Part shown: positions 1 through 9,478 of the stretch, piece by piece
How the letters are laid out: each line of letters begins with the position of its first letter
Position numbering within the stretch: the stretch's first letter is position 1
Origin: Prevotella sp.
Lineage (GTDB): Bacteria; Bacteroidota; Bacteroidia; Bacteroidales; Bacteroidaceae
Length of the DNA: 62,866 bases
Assembly (NCBI GenBank): GCA_017960525.1
Contig: JAGCZA010000028.1
Coordinates: forward strand, 1-62,866
Direction: 5' to 3'
Notes under the pieces: model-generated
Told to the model about the DNA's origin: nothing
Seen by the model: only the letters and a program-made list of their open reading frames with translations
Database searches by the model: none
Made by a program: the position numbers and the translations under genes

Positions 1-461
1 ACCTGGGCACCACCGAAGGAACGGTTGGCCAGCATACCGCCATACTCACGGGCGAAGGGAACGCCCTGAGCCACGCACTGGTCGATAATGTTGTTTGAAA
101 CCTCGGCCAGACGATAGACGTTGGCCTCGCGGGCACGATAGTCACCACCCTTCACGGTGTCGTAGAACAGACGATAGACGGAGTCGCCATCGTTCTGATA
201 GCACTTGGCGGCGTTGATACCACCCTGGGCGGCGATTGAGTGAGCGCGACGGGGAGAGTCCTGGATGCACAGGTTGATGACGTTGAAGCCCATCTCACCG
301 AGGCTGGCGGCGGCGCTTGCACCAGCCAGGCCGGTACCGACGACAATGACATCCAGTTTCAGTTTGTTCTTCGGGTTTACGAGACGCTGATGAGCCTTAT
401 ATTCCTTCCATTTCTCAGGTACTGGACCTGCGGGAATCTTTGAATCAATAACTTTTGCCAT
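1..461 (-). CDS. sdhA: Fumarate reductase/succinate dehydrogenase flavoprotein subunit, N-terminal part (runs off the window)
   Basis: The first 153 codons are present; the 3' part lies before base 1. The protein is the FAD-carrying catalytic subunit that interconverts succinate and fumarate at the cytoplasmic face of the inner membrane. Visible are the dinucleotide-binding stretch around residues 36-52 ([14 protein letters not shown]) and the segment [12 protein letters not shown], which in this family carries the histidine covalently linked to FAD. The ATG at 459-461 gives an N terminus ([13 protein letters not shown]) of the type usual in Bacteroidales. It lies 41 bp downstream of the cytochrome b gene on the same strand, so the two are probably co-transcribed, with the iron-sulfur subunit expected beyond the window edge. 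In anaerobic Bacteroidales this complex normally works as a fumarate reductase. Confidence 0.93.
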   Translation of the reverse strand, partial: MAKVIDSKIPAGPVPEKWKEYKAHQRLVNPKNKLKLDVIVVGTGLAGASAAASLGEMGFNVINLCIQDSPRRAHSIAAQGGINAAKCYQNDGDSVYRLFYDTVKGGDYRAREANVYRLAEVSNNIIDQCVAQGVPFAREYGGMLANRSFGGAQ

Positions 462-502
462 AACTTTAATTTTCGATTTACGAATTTTCGATTTGCGATT
501 TA

Positions 503-1255
503 TTACTTGCAGTTGGCAGCCTCTTTGCAGCAGTCGAGAGCCTGGTGGCAGCAGTCAGCGGCAGAGCCGTCGCAACAGAGCGAGGGGGCGCAACCGAAGG
601 CGAAGGCCAGCACTACGACGACGAAGCCCAGGATGAGCAGCGAGGTGTAGATGAGGCCGATGATCTTCCAGCGGCAGAACCAGGTCTTGCCATTCAAGCC
701 GAGCGTCTGCAAGGCTGACCAGAAACCGTGAGAGAGATGGAACCAGAGAGCGGCAAGCCAGATGAGGTAGAGCACCACATAGACAGGGCACGAGAATGTG
801 TCCACAATGAAGGCAAAACCGTCAGAGGGTGAATGAGCCACCGTCATGCCGGTGATTTCGGCAAACATCATGTTGTACCAGAAGTTGAAGAGGTGCAGCA
901 GGAGGCCGAGGCAGATGATAATGCCCAGCACCAGCATGTTCTTCGATGCCCACTCCACCTTTCCGGCGTTGACCGTCGTAGCCACCTCGTAGCGGTTTTC
1001 GCCACGTGCGGTGCGGTTTTGTGCCGTCAGGATGAAGGCATAGACGATGTGACAGACGGCCAGAGCGGCCAGTCCAAGCGTAGCAACCACGGCATACCAG
1101 TTGGCGCCGAGGAGTTCACAAATAGTGTTGTAAGCCTCGCCGGAGAAGAGCGCAACGATGTTCATGGCGCAATGGAACGTCAGGAACAAGATGAGCGCAA
1201 TGCCGGTGACGGACATTACAACTTTCCTACCAATAGTTGATTTAAATAACCACAT
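503..1255 (-). CDS. sdhC: Succinate dehydrogenase/fumarate reductase cytochrome b subunit with a Cys-rich C-terminal tail
   Basis: A 250-residue membrane protein with about five hydrophobic helices and histidines in positions typical of the haem-binding family (for example FHCAMN near residue 28, [11 protein letters not shown] near 67, and WFHLSHGFW). It anchors the flavoprotein and iron-sulfur subunits and connects them to menaquinone. It is first in the operon, followed 41 bp later by the flavoprotein gene. The odd part is the end: after the last helix the final 30 or so residues contain eight cysteines, mostly as CC pairs (CAPSLCC, ADCC, LDCC, NC). The usual members I know stop shortly after the last helix. 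Function of the subunit is secure; the role of the tail is unknown. Confidence 0.92.
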   Translation of the reverse strand: MWLFKSTIGRKVVMSVTGIALILFLTFHCAMNIVALFSGEAYNTICELLGANWYAVVATLGLAALAVCHIVYAFILTAQNRTARGENRYEVATTVNAGKVEWASKNMLVLGIIICLGLLLHLFNFWYNMMFAEITGMTVAHSPSDGFAFIVDTFSCPVYVVLYLIWLAALWFHLSHGFWSALQTLGLNGKTWFCRWKIIGLIYTSLLILGFVVVVLAFAFGCAPSLCCDGSAADCCHQALDCCKEAANCK

Positions 1256-1328
1256 AAATGATTGAAAATTAATTAATAATTATTGTTTGATAGATTTAGT
1301 ATTAGAATGTAACTGTCAATTGAGGGTA

Positions 1329-1336
1329 CAAAATTA
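1329..1336 (-). promoter_or_regulatory. Bacteroidetes-type -7 box (TAATTTTG) for the cytochrome b/flavoprotein operon
   Basis: On the minus strand this reads TAATTTTG, matching the TAnnTTTG -7 consensus. It lies about 74 nt upstream of the cytochrome b start codon in otherwise non-coding DNA. Confidence 0.6.
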
Positions 1337-1400
1337 CTAAAAAACATCGAAACCACAAACAAAATTTGCCTGAAAGTTTCCTGTTTCCGAAAAAAGTGCG

Positions 1401-1408
1401 TACCTTTG
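1401..1408 (+). promoter_or_regulatory. -7 box (TACCTTTG) upstream of the S41 protease gene
   Basis: TACCTTTG matches the Bacteroidetes -7 consensus, 40 nt before the ATG at 1448. An in-frame ATG at 1406 overlaps this box and so cannot be the start; this decides the start codon of the next gene. Confidence 0.65.
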
Positions 1409-1447
1409 CCCTCGCTTTTAACAAAAAAACAAAGAAATCAAACAAAT

Positions 1448-3076
1448 ATGCAAAGTAAACATAACACCTTTAGCCTTTTTCTGACTTTGTCCGTCCTGCT
1501 GATGTTTCCCTCGTTGGCCTCGTCTCAAATGATAATCCAGGGCGATGACGCCTTGCGCAAGTTAAGTATTGCCGAGATGGCCATCAAGAGTTTCTATGTG
1601 GACGATGTGGACGAGAAGAAACTTGTGGAAGACGGCATCCGGGGAATGTTGGAGAAACTCGACCCCCATTCCAGTTACACCACGCCGAAGGAAACCAAGG
1701 AGATGACGGAGCCTCTGAACGGTTCGTTTGAGGGCATCGGTGTGCAATTCAATATGGTGGAGGACACGCTGATGGTCATCCAGCCCGTTCCCAACGGCCC
1801 TTCTGAGAAGGTGGGCATCCTGGCCGGCGACCGCATCGTGGGCGTGAACGATTCGGCCATTGCGGGCGTGAAGATGAGCAAGGAGGAGATTATGCGACGC
1901 CTGCGCGGCCCCAAAGGCACCATTGCCCACCTGAAAGTGGTGCGCCAGGGCATCCGCGACACACTTTTCTTCGACGTGAAGCGCGACAAGATTCCCGTCC
2001 ACTCCGTCGATGCCACCTATATGCTCCGTCCTGGCATAGGCTACATCCGCATCAGCGCCTTTAGTGCCACCACCCACGATGAGTTTCTGGAGAGTATGGA
2101 TAAGTTGCAGGCCCAGGGGATGAAAGACCTGGTGCTCGACCTTCAGGAGAATAGCGGCGGCTATCTTCAGACGGCTGCCAAACTGGCTGGCGAATTTCTT
2201 CAGGAGGGCGACCTGATTGTCTATACGGAGGGTCGGCGCGTGCCTCGCCAGGAGTACAACGCTACTGCCGACGGCCGTTTCACCAAGGGGCGCGTTGTGG
2301 TGCTTGTCGACCAGTATTCCGCATCGGCAGCCGAGATTGTCACGGGTGCCTTGCAGGATCAGGATCGTGGTATGGTGGTTGGCCGCCGCACCTTCGGCAA
2401 GGGACTCGTGCAACGGCCCATCGACCTGCCCGACGGTTCGATGATTCGCCTCACCGTCGCCCATTACTACACGCCTTCTGGCCGTTGCATCCAAAAGCCC
2501 TACGAGAAAGGAAACAAGCGCGGCTACGACCGTGATATTATGAACCGTCTGAACAATGGTGAACTGACCAATGCCGATAGCATCCACTTTGCCGACTCGC
2601 TGAAGTTTACCACGCTCAAGAAACATCGCACCGTCTATGGCGGAGGCGGTATTATGCCTGACTACTTCGTGCCCTTAGACACCACCCTCTACACCCGCTA
2701 TCATCGCGAACTGGCCGCCAAGAGCATCATTATCCAGCAGAACCTCCGCTTCGTGGACTCCCATCGCACGAGCCTGAGGGAGCAATATACCGATTTCGGC
2801 CAGTTCAAAAAGGAATTTGAGGTGCCTCAGTCGCTCATCGATGCCATTATGCAGGAGGGTGAGAAGCAGGGCGTGAAACCTCGTAACGAGGAGGAGCGGG
2901 TAAAGACGATGCCGATGCTCCGCTTACAGTTGAAAGCCCTCGTTGCCCGCGACATTTGGGATATGAGCGAGTATTACTCCATTATGAACGAGGAGAACGA
3001 TATGGTGCGTCGCGCCCTGGAGTTGTTGAGCCAAAAAGAGCCTGCACGCCCCAAAAAGACCAAAAAGAAAAAATAA
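1448..3076 (+). CDS. S41 family C-terminal processing peptidase (CtpA/Prc-like)
   Basis: A 542-residue exported protease that cleaves periplasmic or envelope proteins near their C termini. The N terminus from the ATG at 1448 is a clear signal peptide (hydrophobic stretch [13 protein letters not shown], then SLASSQ). A PDZ domain follows (core [19 protein letters not shown] through [10 protein letters not shown]), then the S41 catalytic domain with [13 protein letters not shown], which carries the catalytic serine, and [10 protein letters not shown], which carries the catalytic lysine. The C-terminal 170 residues are a basic extension ending in a Lys-rich tail. The start was chosen because an upstream ATG falls inside the -7 box. 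tsaE starts 1 bp after the stop, so the two genes form a transcription unit. Confidence 0.93.
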   Translation: MQSKHNTFSLFLTLSVLLMFPSLASSQMIIQGDDALRKLSIAEMAIKSFYVDDVDEKKLVEDGIRGMLEKLDPHSSYTTPKETKEMTEPLNGSFEGIGVQFNMVEDTLMVIQPVPNGPSEKVGILAGDRIVGVNDSAIAGVKMSKEEIMRRLRGPKGTIAHLKVVRQGIRDTLFFDVKRDKIPVHSVDATYMLRPGIGYIRISAFSATTHDEFLESMDKLQAQGMKDLVLDLQENSGGYLQTAAKLAGEFLQEGDLIVYTEGRRVPRQEYNATADGRFTKGRVVVLVDQYSASAAEIVTGALQDQDRGMVVGRRTFGKGLVQRPIDLPDGSMIRLTVAHYYTPSGRCIQKPYEKGNKRGYDRDIMNRLNNGELTNADSIHFADSLKFTTLKKHRTVYGGGGIMPDYFVPLDTTLYTRYHRELAAKSIIIQQNLRFVDSHRTSLREQYTDFGQFKKEFEVPQSLIDAIMQEGEKQGVKPRNEEERVKTMPMLRLQLKALVARDIWDMSEYYSIMNEENDMVRRALELLSQKEPARPKKTKKKK

Positions 3077-3077
3077 T

Positions 3078-3497
3078 ATGGAAATCAGAATCAGCGATTT
3101 GAGCCATATAGGCGAGGCGGCCCAAGCGTTTATTGCCGCCATAGGCAGCCACCGCGTTTTCGCCTTCTACGGCGCAATGGGAGCCGGCAAGACCACCTTC
3201 ATCAAGGCCGTCTGTGAGCAGTTGGGCGTGGAAGATGTCATCACTTCGCCCACCTTCGCCATCGTCAATGAATATACCGCAGACGAGGGCGAATCCGTCT
3301 ACCACTTTGACTTCTACCGCATCAAGCGGTTGGAGGAGGTCTACGATATGGGCTACGAGGAGTATTTCTATAGCGGCAACCTCTGTTTCATTGAGTGGCC
3401 CGAACTCATCGAAGAACTGCTGCCCGACGATGCCGTGCGCGTGACGATTAGTGAGCAGCCAGACGGCAGCAGGATGCTTACCACAGAAACCCTGTAA
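3078..3497 (+). CDS. tsaE: tRNA threonylcarbamoyladenosine biosynthesis ATPase TsaE
   Basis: A 139-residue P-loop ATPase needed, with TsaB and TsaD, to make N6-threonylcarbamoyladenosine at position 37 of ANN-decoding tRNAs. The Walker A motif is [12 protein letters not shown] near residues 33-44, followed by the family signature [11 protein letters not shown] and the Walker B-like HFDFYRI. The length is normal for the family. It follows the S41 protease gene by a single base, so translation is probably coupled. A triple-hairpin repeat begins 37 bp past its stop. Confidence 0.95.
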   Translation: MEIRISDLSHIGEAAQAFIAAIGSHRVFAFYGAMGAGKTTFIKAVCEQLGVEDVITSPTFAIVNEYTADEGESVYHFDFYRIKRLEEVYDMGYEEYFYSGNLCFIEWPELIEELLPDDAVRVTISEQPDGSRMLTTETL

Positions 3498-3533
3498 ACA
3501 CTTGCAAGATTCCGAGGGTGTCTTGGCCCCAAA

Positions 3534-3595
3534 AGTTTGGACGAACCAAACTCCTACTTTGGACGAACCAAACTCCCACTTTGGACGAACCAAAC
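3534..3595 (+). repeat. Three-unit, 22-bp-period hairpin array (loop ACGAA)
   Basis: Three copies of TTTGGACGAACCAAA lie at an exact 22-bp period; the first has a 7-bp stem (AGTTTGG/CCAAACT) around an ACGAA loop, the others a 5-bp stem. The spacers are CTCCTAC and CTCCCAC and the array ends in CTTTC. A sister array at 30734-30799 has the same spacing and the same last spacer but the loop TTCGT. It sits between the tsaE stop and the next gene. Confidence 0.85.
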
Positions 3596-3615
3596 TTTCA
3601 GGTAATATATAGCCT

Positions 3616-6600
3616 ATGAATTATAAGAAACTTTTGACAATGGTTTTCTGTCTGGCAGCAGCCTGCGCCACCTACGCTGACGACAAGACAGACGTGACAG
3701 GGCAATACCTGGTGAACGCCTCGTTTGAGGACGACGCGGTAACCAGCCTTTCGCCCGTGAACAATAGTGCCGACGGCCTGCGCGGCTATAGCGTCAGCGC
3801 CCCAACGGGATGGACGGTGACGAATACGGCCAATGCCGTGAGTCTCATTGTGACAAAAGACTGCTACACCGACAACAACTTCGGCAAGGTCACCACGTTG
3901 GCCGACGGCCAGCAAGCCTACTATCTGCGTATGGGTTGGAGCACTGGCTCCACCGTTTTGCGGCAGACGCTGAAGGGCCTAGCCAAAGGCAAGTACCAAC
4001 TGGAGGCCGCCGTGCGCTCGGCCTACGCCAACCAGGCCGTTTCGACGCTCGATGTGTCCGTCGGTAGGGTCAAGAGCACCATCGGCTTCACACAGGGGAC
4101 TACCGGTTGCTTTACCACGATGCCGTGGGCCACAGAGCAACTTTTCTTTGAGCAGGAGGACGACGGCGACGTCACCGTCAGTTTCACCGTCGGCTGGCAG
4201 TCGGGCGGTTCGTGCATTATGTTCGACGCCGTGCGCCTCTATCGGCTTTCCGATGATTATATGCCTCCGCAGGAACCCACCGAGACCGATGTGGAAAGCC
4301 CCACGGAGGGCATAGTGGACGGCGATTTCGTCGCCGAGAGCCAGATGAAGCGAGGCCTTTTGCAGATGCTGGCCCGCTTTGCCGAGTATATGAAGAACGA
4401 CTTCCAGGACTGCGTGGCGCCCAATAGCGAGGGCGAGGTCTGCGGCTGTTTCCGTGGCGAGAATACGATGGGCAACGACGAGCGCGGTGTCCGTCCAAAT
4501 GCCGACCTGTCAATGATTTGCGCCTTCCTTGTGAAGTACGGAAAGGGTAGGGTGGAACTGCCCCAGGGTGTCACCTGGGCAGATTTGGAGACAATGGCTA
4601 TGAAGAGCCTCGTCTTCGCCTACAGCACCCATAAGGCCAACAAGTTGAAGGTCACAGCCGGCAACAAGTACTGGGGTTCGACCTCTGCCAGCGATGCCGT
4701 CTGGGAGAGTTCGCTTTGGGCTATGTCCGTGGCTTACAGCGCTTTCTTCCAATGGGAGAAACTTACTGAGAAGCAGCGCGGCTACATCTACCAGTTGCTG
4801 AAGGCCGAGTGCAACTACGAGTTGGAGCGCACGATTCCCACGGGCTACAATGGCGACACCAAGGCCGAGGAGAACGGCTGGGAGGCCGATGTGCTGGCCG
4901 CTACGCTGGGCCTTTTCCCCAACGATGAACTGGCCCCCAAGTGGTTCCAGCGGCTGCGTGAGTTTGCCATCAACAGTTATTCGCAGAAAGACGATGCACA
5001 GGACCAGACCGTCATAGACCCCGACTACGACCAGCAGACCGTGGCGCAACTCTATCGTGGTCAGAATCTCTACGACGACTACACGCTCCAGAACCACAAC
5101 TACTTCCATACCTCCTACCAGAACGTGGTCATCCAGGAACTGGGCGAGGCCGCCCTGGCCCTGAAACTCTTCCAGACAGGCCTTTACGGCGAGGAGAAAT
5201 GGAAGACCAACGCCCTGATGCACAATAACGACAAGGTAATGCAGGAGGTGCTTTACTGGCTGGCCCTGGCCGACGGCGAACTGGCTATGCCCAACGGCAA
5301 CGACTGGAGCCTCTTCCTTTACGACCAGATTACGTCGTACAGCACCAACGCCTGTTTTCTGCGCGATCCTCACGCCTTGATGCTGGAAAACTTGGCCTAC
5401 AAGCAGATACAGGCCCGCCAGAAGACCACAGAAGACGGTTCTTGGCTGTTGCGTCCCGATGTGGGCGCCCGCCGAATGGGCGTCGAGGCCCATCGCGTGA
5501 TGATGACCTGGCTGATGCACGAAGCCCTCAGTACAGCCGAAATGACTCCTACCCGCTGGGAGGACTTCAACCGCCAGTATTCGTGTGCGAAGGTATTTCC
5601 TTCGCAAAACATCATCCGTGCCGCTACCGACAGCCGTTTCACCTGCTTCTCCTGGAGCAAGGGCTTGCAGAGTTACACGGGCTATATTGCCGCCAACTCC
5701 GTGGACAAGAACAAGATAGTGGTGCCCTTCCGCGCCAACAACACGGGCAACTTCCTGGGCTGGTACGACGTGCAGGGCAAGAAGACCAACGCCACGCCAG
5801 TTGTCAATGGTCAATGGTCAACGGTCAATGGTCAATGTTCAATGGTCAATGGCAACGCCTGGTTGATGAACGGCGAACTGCAGACCAACGATGCTGCCCT
5901 GAATCACCGTTTCGCCATCTACTCCACGCCCGGCAATGCCGTGATTTATTTGGATAATGTACGTGCAAATGCCGCCTGTACCATTACCGCCGAGAAGGGC
6001 GGGCTGATGGCCATCAGCGTGGACGAACTGACGAAAACCAAGCGCACGCTCTACTATCCCGACTACTCAGCCGACTACGACTGCAACTGCTACACCCATC
6101 GGCAACTTGACGGTACGGTGCTGACCACCCTGCCCGGCCCTTGGGTGAACGTGGACAATGCGCTCAGTATCGTCAATGCCAGCGACAAGAGTTTCGCCTT
6201 TGGCGAGAAAGCCAACAACAACTCGATTATGACCGCCCGCCTCTACGGCTCCTACAACGGACAGAGCCGCTCGGTGGCCAAGGGCGACCTGGTGGACAGC
6301 CGCGCCCTTGCCTACTACAGCAATATGACGGCGGAACGCACCAACGGGTTCTTCCAAGACGTGATGCAGCTCACTTATACCACCCCCGAAGGGTGGAACG
6401 GCGTATTGGTGCCCGACGGCGATGGCGACGAACCGTCGGCCAACACCTACTATCTGTTGCTCTCCAACTTCTCTGGCAGCAACGAGTGCCGCCTAAAAGG
6501 CGTCTATACTCGCGTGGGGAATCCTGTATTTGCCGTAAAGACCACTATTTCCAAAAGTGGCTCCGAGGCTGTCTTTACTTCCGAACAGAACCAGTCGGTG

Positions 6601-7014
6601 GCCAACACCGTGAAGTTCTTCATTAGTGGCAGTGGCTTGGAGGCCATACAGGCCAAGGGCGACCCCTCGACCATTTATCTACTGAACCTGGTGAAAGGCA
6701 AGAACCAGTTCTGGGTGACGGCTTCCGACGGCGGAAAGAGCGTGAGCAAGCAAGTGACTATCAGCACAAAGGTACTAAAGATTTCTGTCAAGGGAGGCGC
6801 GCTTCTGGTCGAGGAAGCAGCCGGGTTTCCCGGCTCCGACATCTTAGGCGACCTGAACGGCGACTGTATGGTGAACACCGCCGACGTGGCCGAACTGCTC
6901 AGTATCATCACTTCTGCCGAAATGACAGGCCAGGGGAACGCTGATGTGAATGGAGACGGGCTGGTGAACATTGCCGATGTGGCAGCCCTGCTCATACTTA
7001 TGGCGAACCAGTAA
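3616..7014 (+). CDS. Large secreted multidomain protein with toroid-like core and dockerin-like C terminus; unknown activity
   Basis: 1132 residues. A signal peptide (about 1-22) is followed by a carbohydrate-binding-like beta-sandwich (about 28-215, beginning LVNASFEDDA and ending IMFDAVRLYR). Next comes a long, mostly helical, aromatic-rich region (about 235-660; for example NHNYFHTSYQNVV and DVGARRMGVEAHRVMMTW) that resembles the alpha/alpha toroid of polysaccharide lyases and some glycosidases, then beta-rich sequence. The last 55 residues are two calcium-loop repeats (GDLNGDCMVNTADV and ADVNGDGLVNIADV) of the dockerin type. I do not recognise a catalytic family. The GH115 gene starts 13 bp downstream, so a role on glucuronoxylan is a reasonable inference. 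A heptamer repeat is embedded in the reading frame at 5803-5851. Confidence 0.8.
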   Translation: MNYKKLLTMVFCLAAACATYADDKTDVTGQYLVNASFEDDAVTSLSPVNNSADGLRGYSVSAPTGWTVTNTANAVSLIVTKDCYTDNNFGKVTTLADGQQAYYLRMGWSTGSTVLRQTLKGLAKGKYQLEAAVRSAYANQAVSTLDVSVGRVKSTIGFTQGTTGCFTTMPWATEQLFFEQEDDGDVTVSFTVGWQSGGSCIMFDAVRLYRLSDDYMPPQEPTETDVESPTEGIVDGDFVAESQMKRGLLQMLARFAEYMKNDFQDCVAPNSEGEVCGCFRGENTMGNDERGVRPNADLSMICAFLVKYGKGRVELPQGVTWADLETMAMKSLVFAYSTHKANKLKVTAGNKYWGSTSASDAVWESSLWAMSVAYSAFFQWEKLTEKQRGYIYQLLKAECNYELERTIPTGYNGDTKAEENGWEADVLAATLGLFPNDELAPKWFQRLREFAINSYSQKDDAQDQTVIDPDYDQQTVAQLYRGQNLYDDYTLQNHNYFHTSYQNVVIQELGEAALALKLFQTGLYGEEKWKTNALMHNNDKVMQEVLYWLALADGELAMPNGNDWSLFLYDQITSYSTNACFLRDPHALMLENLAYKQIQARQKTTEDGSWLLRPDVGARRMGVEAHRVMMTWLMHEALSTAEMTPTRWEDFNRQYSCAKVFPSQNIIRAATDSRFTCFSWSKGLQSYTGYIAANSVDKNKIVVPFRANNTGNFLGWYDVQGKKTNATPVVNGQWSTVNGQCSMVNGNAWLMNGELQTNDAALNHRFAIYSTPGNAVIYLDNVRANAACTITAEKGGLMAISVDELTKTKRTLYYPDYSADYDCNCYTHRQLDGTVLTTLPGPWVNVDNALSIVNASDKSFAFGEKANNNSIMTARLYGSYNGQSRSVAKGDLVDSRALAYYSNMTAERTNGFFQDVMQLTYTTPEGWNGVLVPDGDGDEPSANTYYLLLSNFSGSNECRLKGVYTRVGNPVFAVKTTISKSGSEAVFTSEQNQSVANTVKFFISGSGLEAIQAKGDPSTIYLLNLVKGKNQFWVTASDGGKSVSKQVTISTKVLKISVKGGALLVEEAAGFPGSDILGDLNGDCMVNTADVAELLSIITSAEMTGQGNADVNGDGLVNIADVAALLILMANQ
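5803..5851 (+). repeat. Seven tandem GTCAATG heptamers inside a coding sequence
   Basis: Seven consecutive 7-bp units (GTCAATG with two single-base variants, GTCAACG and TTCAATG) occupy 49 bp within the secreted-protein gene and are translated as an Asn/Gly/Val-rich insert (VVNGQWSTVNGQ). Because the unit is not a multiple of three, gain or loss of one unit would shift the frame. Confidence 0.85.
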
Positions 7015-7027
7015 AACAACCAAGACT

Positions 7028-9472
7028 ATGAAACGAAATCTGACTGTTCTGTTTCTGTCGGCCATTGCTTTGTGGCTGACGGCAACAGGTACATTGGCAC
7101 AGACCAACCGCTTCTGCATTGCCAAGGACGGCAAGGCGGCAACCATCGTAGTGGACAAGGCCGACTGGAAAAGTGTCGTCCGCGCTGCCAACGACCTTAG
7201 CGATGACGTGCGTAAGGTTTGCGGAGTGGCCGCCCCCTGCTCGGTGTGTACTGCGATTCCGTCGCAGCAACCTGCCATTCTCGTCGGCACCATCGGGAAG
7301 AGCCGCTTTATCGACCGCCTTGTCAGTCAGAAGAAACTGGACGTCAGGAAGGTGAAAGACCAATGGGAGTCGTATCTCATCGACGTGGTGGACGGGAACC
7401 TCGTCGTGGCGGGCAGCGACAAGCGCGGCACCATCTATGGCATTTACGACATTTCCCAGCGCATCGGCGTGTCGCCCTGGTACTGGTGGGCCGATGTGCC
7501 TGTCCCTCATCAGGACGAGGTGTGGTACGACGGCGGGCGTTTCGTCCAGCCATCACCATCCGTGAAGTACCGTGGCATCTTCATCAACGACGAGGACTGG
7601 GGCCTGAAGACTTGGGCCGCTGAGAACTTCGAGCGTGAATTAGGCGACATCGGCCCCAAGACCTACGACCGCGTGTGCGAACTGTTGTTGCGCTTGAAAG
7701 CCAATATGCTGGCGCCCGCTATGCACAGTTGTACAGGGGCGTTCTACTCCCATCCTGAGAGTCAGAAGGTGGCCGACGAGCGTGGCATTATGATTACCAC
7801 CAGCCACTGCGAACCGCTGCTCTTTAACAATGCCGCAAAGTCGGAATGGGACAAGGCCCGTGACGGCGAGTGGAACTACGAGACCAACAGCGCGACCATC
7901 CTCAAGAAACTGGACGACCGCATTCGTGAGACGGCCCAGTACGACAATATCTATACGATGGGTATGCGTGGCCTGCACGACGAGGCGATGAAGGGTAGCA
8001 CCGACCCCAAGGACAGGGCGCGCACCCTCGAAAAGGTCTTCGCCGAGCAGCGCAACATCCTCACCAAGTACAAGAAACGGAAAGCCCAGCAACTGCCGCA
8101 GATATTCGTGCCCTACAAGGAGACACTTGACATCTACGATGCCGGCCTGCGCGTGCCCGACGACATTACGCTCGTCTGGCCCGACGACAACTACGGCTAT
8201 ATGAAGCGCGTGAGCAACACTCAGGAGCAGCGTCGCAGGGGTCGCAGCGGCGTCTACTATCACCTCTCCTATTTGGGTACGCCCCACGACAACCTCTGGA
8301 TAGCCACTACTGCCCCTATGCTGATGTACGAGGAACTGCTGAAGGCCTATACCGCAGGGGCCGACCGCTATTGGCTGCTCAACGTGGGCGATATCAAGCC
8401 GATGGAGATGGAGATACAGCATTTCTTTGATATGGCTTGGAACCTGCCGGCTTTCACCTACGACAATGTGAACTGCTATCAGGCCCAATGGCTGGCAAAG
8501 GTTTTTGGCGCGAAGTATCTGGCGCAGTTCCAGTTCATTCTCGACAACTACTACCGCCTGGCCTGGAACCGCAAACCTGAGTTTATGGGCTACGAATATG
8601 AGTGGGACAGCCAAGAGTACAACCGCCTGCACGACAGCGACTTCTCCTTCCAGACAGGAACGGCGCAGAAACGGCTTGTGGACTACCAGGACATCTGTTT
8701 CGCCTACGATGCCATTGAGCGTACGGTGCCCTCGGAGTATCGGCCAGCCCTTTTCGAGATACTCGGCTATGCCGTCCATTCTGCCTACCAGATGAACCGC
8801 AAGTTCCTCTATGCCCAGGCCAACCACGAGACGGGCGAGGCCGCCTATGCCGAAATGTCACGGGAGGCCAATCGTGAGATAGAACGGTTGCGCGAGCGTT
8901 ACAATACGCAACTCAATGGCAAGTGGAACCAGATGATTTCGACGGTGCCGCCCGGCTATACGGCGAAATATCATTTGATGCCCGAACTCACCGACAAGCC
9001 CACCGATGCCTACCGTCTGCCTGACAGTCAGCGTCATCCTGAGTTCCGCCATCAGATTAACCTCTCGACGCTCACCATCTCAGAACCTTTCCGGCTGCTC
9101 CACGGCATCGGCACCGACTGGGTTGCCCTCCAAATGGGCCAGCCCCTCGACTTCCAGACTGCTGGCAGCATCGACATTCCCATCGATGCCATTGGCGACT
9201 GCGTGAATGTCTGCATAAGCGTTGTACCAATGTGGCCGGTAGCCTACGACCGCAGCAACCGCATCGCCGTCAGCATCGACGGCGGCGAACCGCAAATTTG
9301 CGAAAACAAGTTCACGGAATGGAGCCCAGAATGGAAACTCCAAGTGCTGGAAAACCGCAAAGAGTTCGTCCTGACGCTACCCATCGACCCCAATCGCCGC
9401 GAGCACGTCCTCACTCTCACCATCGTCGACCCTGGCCAGATTGTCCAGAAAATCACCTACCAGGGCGATTGA
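7028..9472 (+). CDS. GH115 family xylan alpha-1,2-(4-O-methyl)glucuronidase
   Basis: 814 residues from the ATG at 7028, which begins a signal peptide (MKRNLTVLFLSAIALWL through TGTLAQ). It matches the GH115 layout: an N-terminal alpha/beta domain (IVVDKADWKSVVRAANDL, then AILVGTIGKS), the family signature around residues 130-200 (GTIYGIYDISQRIGVSPWYWW, YRGIFINDEDWGL), the catalytic barrel (LRLKANMLAPAMHS, YTMGMRGLHDEAMKG, TLVWPDDNYGYMKR) and a C-terminal domain. GH115 enzymes remove glucuronic acid side chains from xylan. It lies 13 bp after the dockerin-tailed gene and is probably co-transcribed. It is a little shorter than many GH115 proteins, consistent with a missing last accessory domain. 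An in-frame ATG at 6971 lies inside the preceding gene and is not the start. Confidence 0.93.
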   Translation: MKRNLTVLFLSAIALWLTATGTLAQTNRFCIAKDGKAATIVVDKADWKSVVRAANDLSDDVRKVCGVAAPCSVCTAIPSQQPAILVGTIGKSRFIDRLVSQKKLDVRKVKDQWESYLIDVVDGNLVVAGSDKRGTIYGIYDISQRIGVSPWYWWADVPVPHQDEVWYDGGRFVQPSPSVKYRGIFINDEDWGLKTWAAENFERELGDIGPKTYDRVCELLLRLKANMLAPAMHSCTGAFYSHPESQKVADERGIMITTSHCEPLLFNNAAKSEWDKARDGEWNYETNSATILKKLDDRIRETAQYDNIYTMGMRGLHDEAMKGSTDPKDRARTLEKVFAEQRNILTKYKKRKAQQLPQIFVPYKETLDIYDAGLRVPDDITLVWPDDNYGYMKRVSNTQEQRRRGRSGVYYHLSYLGTPHDNLWIATTAPMLMYEELLKAYTAGADRYWLLNVGDIKPMEMEIQHFFDMAWNLPAFTYDNVNCYQAQWLAKVFGAKYLAQFQFILDNYYRLAWNRKPEFMGYEYEWDSQEYNRLHDSDFSFQTGTAQKRLVDYQDICFAYDAIERTVPSEYRPALFEILGYAVHSAYQMNRKFLYAQANHETGEAAYAEMSREANREIERLRERYNTQLNGKWNQMISTVPPGYTAKYHLMPELTDKPTDAYRLPDSQRHPEFRHQINLSTLTISEPFRLLHGIGTDWVALQMGQPLDFQTAGSIDIPIDAIGDCVNVCISVVPMWPVAYDRSNRIAVSIDGGEPQICENKFTEWSPEWKLQVLENRKEFVLTLPIDPNRREHVLTLTIVDPGQIVQKITYQGD

Positions 9473-9478
9473 TTTCAC

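Noticed and set aside
1562-2626. Long minus-strand ORF opposite the S41 protease gene, and similar long ORFs opposite the GH115, helicase and ppdK genes
   Set aside because: They are antisense shadows of clear protein families in G+C-rich DNA and have unnatural composition (His, Arg and Gly rich) with no domain.
3534-3595. Possible CRISPR array
   Set aside because: Units are only 15-19 bp and palindromic, spacers are 7 bp and shared between the two arrays, and no cas gene is present.
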